From positions 1 to 64,000 of the forward strand of contig CAWCLK010000006.1 in the NCBI GenBank assembly GCA_963796225.1: 64,000 nucleotides of DNA. Direction: 5' to 3'. Under the pieces are notes generated by a model. That model was not told where the DNA came from. It saw only the letters and a program-made list of their open reading frames with translations, and searched no databases. Made by a program: the position numbers and the translations under genes. Shown here one piece after another: positions 30,139-38,080 of this stretch (the first letter of the stretch is position 1; each line of letters opens with the position of its first letter). The DNA is from CAWCLK01 sp963796225. GTDB lineage: Bacteria > Actinomycetota > Nitriliruptoria > Nitriliruptorales > Nitriliruptoraceae.

Positions 30139-30144
30139 ACGGTA
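30139..30144 (-). promoter_or_regulatory. Predicted -10 (TACCGT) for murB
   Basis: The minus strand reads TACCGT 46 bases before GTG 30093, in the divergent space with yebC. This supports a start no farther upstream than 30093. Confidence 0.4.
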
Positions 30145-30220
30145 GGGCCTCGCCGCGCCCTGATCGTCCCGCACCGCCCTCCGGGTGGCCGTGGACGGCC
30201 GTCGCCGCGTCGTCCACGGG

Positions 30221-30226
30221 TACGCT
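30221..30226 (+). promoter_or_regulatory. Predicted -10 (TACGCT) for yebC
   Basis: TACGCT lies 45 bases before the yebC ATG and matches the TANNNT pattern seen across this window. Confidence 0.4.
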
Positions 30227-30270
30227 CGGCCGTCCGACACCCGCGCCCCCCGAGAGTCCCCGGAGCACCC

Positions 30271-31036
30271 ATGGCCGGTCACAGCAAGTGGGCCAACACC
30301 AAGCACCGCAAGCAGCGCCAGGACGCCAAGCGGGGCAAGGAGTTCGGCAAGGCCATCCGGCTGATCGAGTCCTCGGCCAAGGAGTCCGGCACCTCCGACC
30401 CCGAGATGAGCCCGTCGCTGGCCACCGCGGTGCAGAAGGCCAAGGACATCTCGGTCCCCAAGGACGCCATCGAGCGTGCGTGCAAGCGGGGTGCGGGCGA
30501 GCTGGACGAGGACGTCGCCTACGAGACCGCGCAGTACGAGGGCTATGCGCCCGGCGGGGTCGCGGTGCTCGTCGACATCCTCACCGACAACCGCAACCGG
30601 ACCGCCTCCGACGTCCGCGGGGCCTTCACCAAGACCGGCGGCAACCTGGCCGAGCCCGGGGCCGTGGCGTTCATGTTCTCGCGTCGCGGGCAGGTCGAGC
30701 TCGCGGGGGACGGGCGTGACCGAGGACGACGTCATGCTCGCCGGGCTCGAGTCCGGGCTCGAGGACGTCGAGGTCGACGACGACACGATCACCGCCTGGT
30801 GCGACCCCTCCGACGTCACCGACCTGCGCAAGGCGCTCGAGGGCGCGGGGCTGAAGGTGCGCTCGTCGGGCTCGACGATGGTCCCGGCCACCTACGTCCC
30901 GGTCGAGGACGTCGCCGACGCGAAGAAGATCCTGCGGCTGCTGGACTACCTGGACGACTCCGACGACGTCCAGGAGGTCTACGCCAACTTCGACATCCCC
31001 GACGAGGTGATGGAGCAGGCCCTCGAGGACGCCTGA
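30271..31036 (+). CDS. yebC: YebC/TACO1-family protein, one frame change
   Basis: The family includes translation factors that help ribosomes through difficult stretches and proteins first called transcriptional regulators. MAGHSKWANTKHRKQRQDAK at the N-terminus is diagnostic. The first frame runs to FSRRGQVELAG; the rest, from TEDDVMLAGLE to EVMEQALEDA, is in the next frame. Removing one base near 30715 (ggg c gtg) gives 254 residues, the normal length. It lies directly upstream of ruvCAB, as in many actinobacteria. ATG 30271 is clear. Confidence 0.93.
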
Positions 31037-31089
31037 CGGCCCGGCACGCCCGCGCGTCACGCCTCCTCGCCCCTGGCGCGGCACGGGGC

Positions 31090-31095
31090 TAGTGT
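31090..31095 (+). promoter_or_regulatory. Predicted -10 (TAGTGT) for ruvCAB
   Basis: TAGTGT lies immediately before the LexA box and 40 bases before the ruvC start. LexA bound there would block transcription start. Confidence 0.5.
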
Positions 31096-31107
31096 GAACA
31101 CACGTTC
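31096..31107. promoter_or_regulatory. LexA (SOS) box upstream of ruvC
   Basis: GAACACACGTTC is a perfect GAAC-N4-GTTC palindrome, the actinobacterial and Bacillus-type LexA site. It adjoins the predicted -10 and precedes ruvC by 27 bases. SOS control of ruvCAB is well known in mycobacteria, so the context supports function. Confidence 0.85.
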
Positions 31108-31134
31108 GACCGCCCATGCGACGAAAGCCTCCCG

Positions 31135-31764
31135 GTGCCCACCACGCGTGATCCTGTGGTCGTGCTCGGGGTCGACCCCGGCCTGACCCGGTGCGGGATC
31201 GGCGTCGTCGCGGGCCCCCCGGGGCGTCCGGTCCACGTCGGCCACGACTGCGTGCGGACGGCACCGGACGTTCCCCTCGAGCAGCGCCTGGCGACCCTCC
31301 ACGACGGCATCGCGGCCGCCATCGCCACCCACCGGCCGGTGCTGGTCGCCGTCGAACGGGTGCTGTTCTCGAAGAACGTGCGCACCGCCATGGCCACCGG
31401 CCACGCCGCCGGGGTCGTCATGCTGGCCGCCGCCCAGGCCGGCCTCCCGGTCGTGCAGCTCACCCCGACCGACGTGAAGGCGTCGGTCGCCGGGGACGGG
31501 GCGGCCGACAAGGACGGTGTGGCCCGCATGGTCGTCGCCCAGCTCGCGCTGGCGTCCACGCCCCGCCCCGCCGACGCCGCCGACGCGCTGGCCATCGCCC
31601 TGGCGGCCCTGTCCCGGATGCGCACCACCGCCCCGGCCGCGGGGCGGGGTGCCAGCGCGACGTCCGGCGGTGGTGCGGCCAGCTGGGAACAGCTCGTCGC
31701 AGACCGCGGCCTGTCGGTCGCCGGCGGCACGCGTGCCACCGACGCGGTCCGGGGCCGTCCGTGA
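31135..31764 (+). CDS. ruvC: Holliday junction resolvase RuvC
   Basis: It is the endonuclease that cuts Holliday junctions bound by RuvAB. The 209-residue protein shows the acidic active site: Asp in VLGVDPGLTRCG, Glu in VAVERVLFSKN, and Asp residues in PADAADALAIAL. A Gly/Ala-rich C-terminal tail of about 45 residues extends beyond the usual domain. GTG 31135 is the start. Its stop overlaps the ruvA GTG (GTGA). The operon is probably SOS-induced through the LexA box upstream. Confidence 0.95.
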   Translation: MPTTRDPVVVLGVDPGLTRCGIGVVAGPPGRPVHVGHDCVRTAPDVPLEQRLATLHDGIAAAIATHRPVLVAVERVLFSKNVRTAMATGHAAGVVMLAAAQAGLPVVQLTPTDVKASVAGDGAADKDGVARMVVAQLALASTPRPADAADALAIALAALSRMRTTAPAAGRGASATSGGGAASWEQLVADRGLSVAGGTRATDAVRGRP

Positions 31765-32366
31765 TCGCCCACCTGCGTGGCCGGGTCAGCCATCGCGGCA
31801 CCGAGTTCGTCGTCGTCGACGTCGGGGGCGTGGGCTACCTCGTCCACGTGGCCTCCCTGGACCGCGTCCCGCCCCGTGGCCAGGACGTCGAGCTGCACAC
31901 CTCGCTGCAGGTGCGCGAGGACTCGATGACCCTCTACGGGTTCCCGGACCGTGCCGACCTCGAGCTGTTCGACCTGCTGCTGACCTCGTCCGGTGTGGGG
32001 CCCAAGCTCGCGCTCGCGGCCCTGCGGACCCACCGGGCCGACGTGCTGCGCGCGGCGATCGCCACCGGGGACGTCGCCACGCTGACGGCCGTGCCCGGCA
32101 TCGGGAAGAAGTCCGCCGACCGGCTGGTGCTCGAGCTGCGCGACAAGGTCGGGGCCGGGTTCGACATGGCCCCGGACGGCGTGGCCTTCGACGCCACCGC
32201 GGGGCCCAGCACGCCGCTGGGCGAGGTGCGCGAGGCGCTGGCGTCGCTGGGCTACTCCGCCGGCGAGGTCCAGGCCGCCCTGGCCGACCTCGACCCCGAG
32301 GGCACCACCTCGGACCTGCTGCGCCGGGCGCTGCGCTCGCTCGGCGCGGCCACCGGTGGGCGCTGA
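31761..32366 (+). CDS. ruvA: Holliday junction helicase subunit RuvA
   Basis: It forms the tetramer that holds the junction and recruits RuvB. The 201-residue protein has the N-terminal OB domain (MIAHLRGRV, VGGVGYLVHV), two helix-hairpin-helix motifs (SSGVGPKLALAAL and VPGIGKKSADRLVLEL) and the C-terminal RuvB-binding helices (REALASLGYSAGEVQAAL). GTG 31761 overlaps the ruvC stop; the stop is one base from the ruvB ATG. Confidence 0.95.
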   Translation: MIAHLRGRVSHRGTEFVVVDVGGVGYLVHVASLDRVPPRGQDVELHTSLQVREDSMTLYGFPDRADLELFDLLLTSSGVGPKLALAALRTHRADVLRAAIATGDVATLTAVPGIGKKSADRLVLELRDKVGAGFDMAPDGVAFDATAGPSTPLGEVREALASLGYSAGEVQAALADLDPEGTTSDLLRRALRSLGAATGGR

Positions 32367-32367
32367 G

Positions 32368-33411
32368 ATGACCGCCGACCTGCCCGACGACCACGTGCTC
32401 GACGACCAGCGCCTGCCGGGCGAGGACCGCTTCGAGGCGTCGCTGCGCCCACGCCGGCTCGACGACTTCGTCGGCCAGCCGCGCGTCCGCCGGCAGCTGG
32501 ACCTGGTCATTCGCGGGGCGCAGCAACGCGACCAGCCCGTCGACCACGTGCTGCTGTCCGGCCCGCCCGGCCTGGGCAAGACCAGCCTCGCCGCGATCAT
32601 CGCCGCCGAGGTCGGGGCGCTGTTCCGCGCCACCTCCGGGCCGGCCCTGGAACGCCCCGGCGACCTCGCCGCCATCCTGACCAACCTCGAACCCGGTGAC
32701 GTGCTGTTCGTGGACGAGGTGCACCGCCTGCCCCGCACGGTCGAGGAGGTGCTCTACCCCGCGATGGAGGACTTCCAGCTCGACATCGTGGTGGGCAAGG
32801 GACCCGCGGCCCGCTCGATCCGGCTGGACCTGCCCCGGTTCACCATGGTCGGTGCCACCACCCGGACCGGCCTGATCGCCTCCCCGCTGCGCGACCGCTT
32901 CGGGTTCGCCGCGCACCTCGACTACTACGACGTCGACGACCTGCAGCGCATCGTGCTGCGCTCGGCCGGCCTGCTGGAGGTGCCGGTCGACGACGACGGG
33001 GCGCGCGAGATCGCCCGCCGTTCCCGGGGCACGCCCCGCATCGCCAACCGGCTGCTGCGCCGCGTCCGCGACTACGCCGAGGTCGAGGGCGACGGCCGGG
33101 TCGACCAGGACGTCGCCCACCACGCCCTGGCGGTCTTCGACGTCGACGACATCGGCCTGGACCGCCTCGACCGCCGCGTGCTCGAGGCGCTCGTCCACCG
33201 CTTCGCCGGCGGCCCGGTCGGCCTGGCCACGCTGGCCACCGCCGTCGGCGAGGAGCCCGACACGGTCGAGGACGCCGTCGAACCCTTCCTCATCCAGCTC
33301 GGCATGGTGCAGCGCACCCCGCGGGGGCGCGTGGCCACCGCCGCTGCCTGGACCCACCTCGGCCTGCAGCCGGGCGACGCCCCCGCCAGCCCGCCCACCC
33401 TGTTCGAGTAG
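32368..33411 (+). CDS. ruvB: Holliday junction branch-migration ATPase RuvB
   Basis: This AAA+ motor drives branch migration with RuvA. It is 347 residues: RPRRLDDFVGQ at the N-terminus, Walker A GPPGLGKTSLA, Walker B LFVDEVHRL, sensor 1 MVGATTRTGL, arginine finger region SPLRDRFGF, and the winged-helix C-terminus with TPRGRVATAAAW. ATG 32368 is preferred; an in-frame GTG at 32356 would overlap ruvA. An imperfect repeat of its last codons occurs just downstream. Confidence 0.96.
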   Translation: MTADLPDDHVLDDQRLPGEDRFEASLRPRRLDDFVGQPRVRRQLDLVIRGAQQRDQPVDHVLLSGPPGLGKTSLAAIIAAEVGALFRATSGPALERPGDLAAILTNLEPGDVLFVDEVHRLPRTVEEVLYPAMEDFQLDIVVGKGPAARSIRLDLPRFTMVGATTRTGLIASPLRDRFGFAAHLDYYDVDDLQRIVLRSAGLLEVPVDDDGAREIARRSRGTPRIANRLLRRVRDYAEVEGDGRVDQDVAHHALAVFDVDDIGLDRLDRRVLEALVHRFAGGPVGLATLATAVGEEPDTVEDAVEPFLIQLGMVQRTPRGRVATAAAWTHLGLQPGDAPASPPTLFE

Positions 33412-33474
33412 CGCCGCGCGTGCTCACTCGCCAGGGGCTCGCTCCGCGACGCCGGCGACGTTCGAGTAGCGCCG
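33402..33474 (+). repeat. Direct repeat of the ruvB 3' end
   Basis: The 15-base sequence gttcgagtagcgccg occurs at 33402-33416 (covering the ruvB stop) and again at 33460-33474. The bases after each copy are also similar (cgccag then gctcgct or gcgagcgct), so this looks like an imperfect tandem duplication of about 58 bases. Confidence 0.65.
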
Positions 33475-33492
33475 CTGCGTTCGCCAGCGGCG
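33470..33492. terminator. Hairpin after ruvB
   Basis: An 8-bp stem cgccgctg/cagcggcg with a 7-base loop lies 60 bases after the ruvB stop and upstream of the predicted yajC promoter. It is a likely terminator for ruvCAB. Confidence 0.5.
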
Positions 33493-33502
33493 AGCGCTGC
33501 GG

Positions 33503-33508
33503 TAGCCT
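33503..33508 (+). promoter_or_regulatory. Predicted -10 (TAGCCT) for yajC-secDF
   Basis: TAGCCT matches TANNNT and is 103 bases before the yajC ATG. A strong hairpin follows directly, so the transcript would begin with it. Confidence 0.35.
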
Positions 33509-33515
33509 CGGAGCA

Positions 33516-33539
33516 ACGCCCGCCGAGATCGGCGGGCGT
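33516..33539. promoter_or_regulatory. Strong inverted repeat in the yajC leader
   Basis: acgcccgccga and tcggcgggcgt are perfect 11-base complements separated by two bases. If the -10 at 33503 is real this lies at the 5' end of the yajC transcript, where it could protect or control the mRNA; otherwise it may act as a terminator for ruvCAB. Confidence 0.5.
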
Positions 33540-33610
33540 CCGCGCGTGCCGCCTCGACTGGTGGCCCTGCGCACGTCGACACCTCGACGCCTCCGACCTG
33601 AGGATCCGTC

Positions 33611-33985
33611 ATGATCGTCCTCCTCGCCGAGAGCAGCGGCGACGCCGCCTCCGCTGGCGGCAGCCTGGTCTCCTTCCTTCCGCTGCTGCTCATCGGCGCC
33701 TTCGTCTACTTCGCGATGATCCGCCCACAGCGCAAGCGCCAGCAGGCCACCCAGTCCATGCAGAAGGAGCTCGCCGTCGGCTCCGACGTCGTCACCATCG
33801 GTGGGATGCACGGCCGCGTGGACGCGCTCGGCGAGACCACCGTCGACCTCGACGTCACCGGTGACGGGGACGTGATCATGAGGTTCAAGCGGTCGGCCAT
33901 CGCCGAGATCCTCTCCGACGAGGTCGACGTGGACACCGACGACGAGCACGAGGACGCCTCGGAGACCGCGGAGTCCAGCGAGTGA
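33611..33985 (+). CDS. yajC: Preprotein translocase accessory subunit YajC
   Basis: It is a 124-residue single-span membrane protein of the SecDF-YajC complex. The membrane helix is FLPLLLIGAFVYFAMI, followed by the diagnostic RPQRKRQQATQ and the DVVTIGGMHGRV strand. The C-terminal 25 residues are strongly acidic. ATG 33611 has a GAGG site. The stop overlaps the GTG start of the HD-domain gene (GTGA), and secD and secF follow in order. Confidence 0.94.
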   Translation: MIVLLAESSGDAASAGGSLVSFLPLLLIGAFVYFAMIRPQRKRQQATQSMQKELAVGSDVVTIGGMHGRVDALGETTVDLDVTGDGDVIMRFKRSAIAEILSDEVDVDTDDEHEDASETAESSE

Positions 33986-34806
33986 CCTCGTCGGACGAGG
34001 ATCGTTCCCCGAGCGCGCTGACCGACCCGGCGACCATCCTGCGGGAGGCGCCGGAGGTCGCGCTGCTGCGCGGCGTCGACGCCGACGCCGCCGTGCGGGA
34101 GAACGAGGAGGTCGCGCGCGACGCGGCCGCCCGCACCGGCGCGGACGTCGACGTCCTGTCCCTCCTGCAGCAGGACGGCGTGGTCTCCGCGTTCCTGAAG
34201 CTGTCCGACCAGTTCCTCGGCCAGCTCGGCTTCACCGAACACGGCTTCCGCCACGCCAACCTCGTCGGCCGGATCGCCTACAACGTCCTGCACCACCTCG
34301 GGGCGGACGACGACGTGTGCGAGCTGGCCGCCCTCGGCGGGTACCTGCACGACGTCGGCAACGTCGTCAGCCGCCTCAACCACGGCCTCTCCAGCGCCTG
34401 GATCGCCTACGACGCCCTGCGGCGCCTCGAGGTCGACCCGTACCGCATCGGACTGGTGCTGTCGGCCGTGGGCAACCACGAGGAGCAGTACGGATCGGCG
34501 ATCGGCCCCGTCGGGGCCGCCGTGATCCTCGCCGACAAGGCCGACGTCCACCGCTCGCGGGTGCGCCAGGGGGCGGACACCGCCGCCGACATCCACGACC
34601 GCGTGAACGACGCCGTGACCCACTCGTTCCTGCGGGTGGACGCGGACGCGGCCACCATCACGCTCGAGCTCGAGCTCGACACCGACCGCTCCACGGTCAT
34701 CGAGTACTTCGAGATCTTCCTCGACCGGATGATCATGTGCCGCCGTGCGGCACGCACCCTCGGGTGCGAGTTCCAGATCACCGCCAACGGCATCCCGCTG
34801 GGATGA
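33982..34806 (+). CDS. HD-domain phosphohydrolase inserted between yajC and secD
   Basis: It is 274 residues and has no membrane segment. The HD metal site is spread as HANLVGRIAYNVLHHLG, then GGYLHDVGNVVSRLNHG and VGNHEEQYG, which resembles HD-superfamily nucleotide or phosphodiester hydrolases. The C-terminal part (ITLELELDTDRSTVIEYFEIFLDR) looks like a separate small domain. The start overlaps the yajC stop, and secD begins 43 bases later, so it is transcribed with the Sec genes. A substrate cannot be inferred; a signalling nucleotide is one possibility. Confidence 0.82.
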   Translation: MTSSDEDRSPSALTDPATILREAPEVALLRGVDADAAVRENEEVARDAAARTGADVDVLSLLQQDGVVSAFLKLSDQFLGQLGFTEHGFRHANLVGRIAYNVLHHLGADDDVCELAALGGYLHDVGNVVSRLNHGLSSAWIAYDALRRLEVDPYRIGLVLSAVGNHEEQYGSAIGPVGAAVILADKADVHRSRVRQGADTAADIHDRVNDAVTHSFLRVDADAATITLELELDTDRSTVIEYFEIFLDRMIMCRRAARTLGCEFQITANGIPLG

Positions 34807-34849
34807 GCGCCTGCAAGGCCGTCCGTCCGGCTGCACCAAGGACCGCAAC

Positions 34850-36862
34850 GTGAAACGCACCAGCCTGATCGTGTCGCTGACCAGCATCCTGGTCGTGGTC
34901 GCCATCGCGGCCGGGTTCTTCCTCGCCGGGGCCCGCCCGCAGCTCGGCCTCGACCTGCAGGGCGGGATCTCCGCGGCCCTGCAGCCGGACCCGGATGCCG
35001 GCAACCAGCCGGACGACATCAACGAGGCGCTCGACGTCGCGGTCAACCTCATCCGCCAGCGCGTGGACAGCCTCGGTGTGGCCGAGCCGGACATCGCCCG
35101 CCAGGGCGAGGACACCATCCTCGTGCAGCTGCCGGGCATCACCGACGCCGAGCGCGCCCGCCAGGTCATCGGCCAGACCGCCCAGCTGACCTTCCACCCG
35201 GTGGAGCGGTTCGTGGTCCCGGGCACGCCCGAGTACACCGCCACGCCGCCGTGCATGATCCCCGAGACCGACGGCAACGGCGACGTCGTGACCGGCGGCG
35301 ACGGGGAACCGGTCTACGTGCTCAACCCGGACCGGCCCAGCCCCACCCGTCCGGCCGAGGACGGCACGCGGTACGTCTGCGGCGAGGCACCCGACCCGGA
35401 CGCGACACCGCGCGAGCCGGTGGACACCGGCGCGGACACGCCCCGCCTGCAGGACCTGCTCGAGAGCGAGTCCGCCAGCGAGACGCCCGCCGCGACCGAG
35501 TCCGAGACCGCCTCGACCTCGGACACCGCCACGCCCACGGAGACGACCTCGGCGACCGAGGAGCCCTCCGGCAACGCGATGGCCGTCACCGCCGCCCAGT
35601 CCGGCACCGCGTCCGAGGCCCCCTCGCCGACTGCCACCGACGACGCCACCGCGTCCGAGTCCGCATCGGCCACCGAGGAGCCGACGGGGACCGCCACGCC
35701 GACCGAGGCGCCCACGTTCGACGACGGGCTGCCCCAGGACGCCCCGCGCCCGCTGAAGTACGTGGTCGGGGCCGTGCCCACCGACGAGGTCGCCCTGGCC
35801 AAGGACGAACCCACGGCCTCCGAGACGCCCACCGACGGCGCCTCCGAGACGCCCACCGCGTCGGAGTCCGCCACCGACTCCGAGTCCGACTCCGAGGCGG
35901 GTGCGCTGCCCGGCGACCCGCTGACCGGTGACGACATCGAGGCCGCGCAGCCCAGCATCGGGTCGGGCGGCTGGGTCGTGCAGCTCGACCTCGACAGCGA
36001 CGGCGGCAAGGCGTTCCAGATGGTCACCGCCGAGCTCGCCTGCGAGCGGGACGCGGGTCGGGCCGGCCAGCTGGCCATCGTGCTCGACGACGTCGTGCGG
36101 TCCGCCCCGAACATGGCCCAGGGCGTGATGTGCGGCCAGGGCATCCAGGGTGGGTCGGCCACGATCACCGTGGGCAGCTCCGGCGACCCCGACCAGGACC
36201 AGGAGGAGGCCCAGAACCTCGCGCTGGTGCTCGAGGTGGGCGCCCTGCCGCTGACGCTGACCGAGGCGACCTTCGACACCGTCTCGCCCTCGCTGGGTGC
36301 CGCGTCGCTGCGCAACGGCCTGATCGCGGGCCTGATCGGCCTGCTGCTGGTGGGCATCTACCTGATCGGGTTCTACCGCTGGCTGGGCGTGATCGCGATC
36401 GGGGCGCTGACGATCTTCGGGGTGCTCGTGATCGGGGTGATCACGGCGATGGGCGCCGCCGGGTTCGCGCTGACCCTGGCCGGTGTGGCCGGGATCATCG
36501 TGTCGCTCGGCATCACGGCCGACTCGTCGATCCTGTACTTCGAACGCATCCGTGACGAGGTCGCGGAGGGCAAGACGATGCGCACGGCGACCCGCCGGGC
36601 GTTCAGCAGCGCCTTCCGGACCAACCTGGCCGGCAACACCGTGACCCTGGCCGCGGCCCTGATCCTGTACTTCCTGGCCGTCGGTCCGGTCCGCGGGTTC
36701 GCCTTCACGCTGGGCCTGTCGACCATCCTCGACCTGATCATCCTCTGGATGTACACGCGGTCGGTCGTCATGCTCCTGGCCGGGTCCAAGCGTCTGACGA
36801 AACGGGCCATCCGGGTCCACGAGCCGGCCACGACCGACGCGACCGCAGGGGGTGCGGCATGA
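34850..36862 (+). CDS. secD: Protein translocase subunit SecD with a Ser/Thr/Glu-rich insertion
   Basis: It pairs with SecF to drive protein export using the proton gradient. The 670-residue product has the first helix (SLIVSLTSILVVVAIAAGFF), the QLGLDLQGG motif and the P1 head with VNLIRQRVDSLGVAEP. The C-terminal half has five helices with GLIAGLIGLLLVGIYL and ITADSSILYFERIRDE. Residues about 195-350 are a low-complexity stretch rich in Ser, Thr, Glu and Ala (for instance ESETASTSDTATPTETTSA), broken by a short ordered block near KYVVGAVPTDEVAL. GTG 34850 is chosen by the first helix. The stop overlaps the secF start (ATGA). Confidence 0.95.
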   Translation: MKRTSLIVSLTSILVVVAIAAGFFLAGARPQLGLDLQGGISAALQPDPDAGNQPDDINEALDVAVNLIRQRVDSLGVAEPDIARQGEDTILVQLPGITDAERARQVIGQTAQLTFHPVERFVVPGTPEYTATPPCMIPETDGNGDVVTGGDGEPVYVLNPDRPSPTRPAEDGTRYVCGEAPDPDATPREPVDTGADTPRLQDLLESESASETPAATESETASTSDTATPTETTSATEEPSGNAMAVTAAQSGTASEAPSPTATDDATASESASATEEPTGTATPTEAPTFDDGLPQDAPRPLKYVVGAVPTDEVALAKDEPTASETPTDGASETPTASESATDSESDSEAGALPGDPLTGDDIEAAQPSIGSGGWVVQLDLDSDGGKAFQMVTAELACERDAGRAGQLAIVLDDVVRSAPNMAQGVMCGQGIQGGSATITVGSSGDPDQDQEEAQNLALVLEVGALPLTLTEATFDTVSPSLGAASLRNGLIAGLIGLLLVGIYLIGFYRWLGVIAIGALTIFGVLVIGVITAMGAAGFALTLAGVAGIIVSLGITADSSILYFERIRDEVAEGKTMRTATRRAFSSAFRTNLAGNTVTLAAALILYFLAVGPVRGFAFTLGLSTILDLIILWMYTRSVVMLLAGSKRLTKRAIRVHEPATTDATAGGAA

Positions 36863-37902
36863 AGCAGCCACGCTTCGACTTCATCGGACGAACCCGCCTG
36901 TGGGCCATCATCTCGGTGAGCCTGATGGCGGTCGCGCTCCTCGGCATCCTCGTGCGTGGGTTCAACCTGTCCATCGACTTCGAGGGTGGGACCAGCTTCA
37001 CCGTCGAGGGCATCACCAACGACGTCACGGCCGGTGAGGTCAACGACGCGGTCGAGGCCGCCGGCGGCGAGGACGTCCGCGCACAGCTGGTCTCGGACAC
37101 CTCCGGGACCCAGGGTGCGCTCGTGCGCCTGTCGGCCGTCGACATCGACGGGCAGGTGTCCGACGACGTCGAGGCCGCCCTGGCCGACGTGACGGGCAGC
37201 GACAAGATCGAGGAATCCTTCGTCGGACCCACGTGGGGTGCGGCGATCTCCCGCAAGGCGCTCGAGGCGCTGATCGTCTTCCTCATCGTCGTGGTGATCT
37301 ACATCACGGTGCGGCTCGAGGCGAAGATGGCCGGGGCCGCGATCGTGGCGCTGGTCCACGACATCCTGCTGGTGGTGGGCGTGTACGCCTGGGGCCAGTT
37401 CACGGTCAGTCCGAACACGGTGATCGCGCTGCTGACCATCCTCGGGTACTCGCTCTACGACACGGTGGTCGTGTTCGACCGGATCGACGAGAACCGGCCA
37501 CACCTCGGTCGGCCGGGACGCCGCACCTACTCGCAGCTGGTCAACACCTCCCAGAACGAGGTGCTGTGGCGTTCCATCAACACCTCCGTGACGTCCCTGC
37601 TGCCGGTCGCGGCCCTGCTGCTGATCGGGTCGCAGCTGCTCGGGGCGACGACCCTGCGGGACCTGGCCCTGGCCCTGTTCCTCGGCATGGCGTCGGGCAC
37701 CTACTCGTCGCTGTTCGTGGCGGGCCCGGCGCTCGCGTGGTGGGTCGAGCGCGAGCCCGACATGCAGGACCTGCACCGCAAGCACCGGGGCGCCGGCGAG
37801 GAGCTCGTGGCCCCCGAACCGCAGGAGGCCGCCGCGGGGCGCCGGCCGATCACCACCGAGTACGTGCGCGGAGAAGGCAAGGGCAAGCGCCGCCGGCGCT
37901 GA
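36859..37902 (+). CDS. secF: Protein translocase subunit SecF
   Basis: It is 347 residues. It begins with FDFIGRTRLWAIISVSL, followed by the signature FNLSIDFEGGTSFTVEG, the periplasm-side domain and five more helices with LGYSLYDTVVVFDRIDEN and INTSVTSLLPVAALLLIG. The C-terminal tail is basic (GKGKRRRR). ATG 36859 overlaps the secD stop. In M. tuberculosis apt lies between secF and relA; here it is absent and relA follows after an 18-base palindrome. Confidence 0.96.
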   Translation: MKQPRFDFIGRTRLWAIISVSLMAVALLGILVRGFNLSIDFEGGTSFTVEGITNDVTAGEVNDAVEAAGGEDVRAQLVSDTSGTQGALVRLSAVDIDGQVSDDVEAALADVTGSDKIEESFVGPTWGAAISRKALEALIVFLIVVVIYITVRLEAKMAGAAIVALVHDILLVVGVYAWGQFTVSPNTVIALLTILGYSLYDTVVVFDRIDENRPHLGRPGRRTYSQLVNTSQNEVLWRSINTSVTSLLPVAALLLIGSQLLGATTLRDLALALFLGMASGTYSSLFVAGPALAWWVEREPDMQDLHRKHRGAGEELVAPEPQEAAAGRRPITTEYVRGEGKGKRRRR

Positions 37903-37930
37903 CTCCGGCCGCTGCGAGGGCAAGGAGCGC

Positions 37931-37948
37931 GCAGCGCCGCGGCGCTGC
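37931..37948. terminator. Perfect 18-base palindrome after secF
   Basis: gcagcgccgcggcgctgc is its own reverse complement and lies 28 bases after the secF stop. It can form a GC-rich hairpin and is a likely terminator for the sec operon; a protein-binding site is an alternative. Confidence 0.5.
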
Positions 37949-37968
37949 TGATCGCTGGACAGGCTGGT

Positions 37969-37974
37969 TACGCT
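37969..37974 (+). promoter_or_regulatory. Predicted -10 (TACGCT) for relA
   Basis: TACGCT is followed four bases later by GTG 37978. A start there would be nearly leaderless but needs one base removed near 38021 to enter the relA frame. Confidence 0.4.
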
Positions 37975-38080
37975 CGTGTGACCCCGGTCGACCTGCCCAC
38001 CGAGGAGGACGACGACGAGCGAGAGCGCCGAGGAACCACGACCGACGCCACCGCCCCCGCGGCCGTCGGGGGTCAAGGGC

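Noticed and set aside
35460..35900. Repeat-rich SecD insert as a CRISPR or DNA repeat array
   Set aside because: The repeats are imperfect and in frame, with no spacer pattern; they reflect low-complexity protein sequence.
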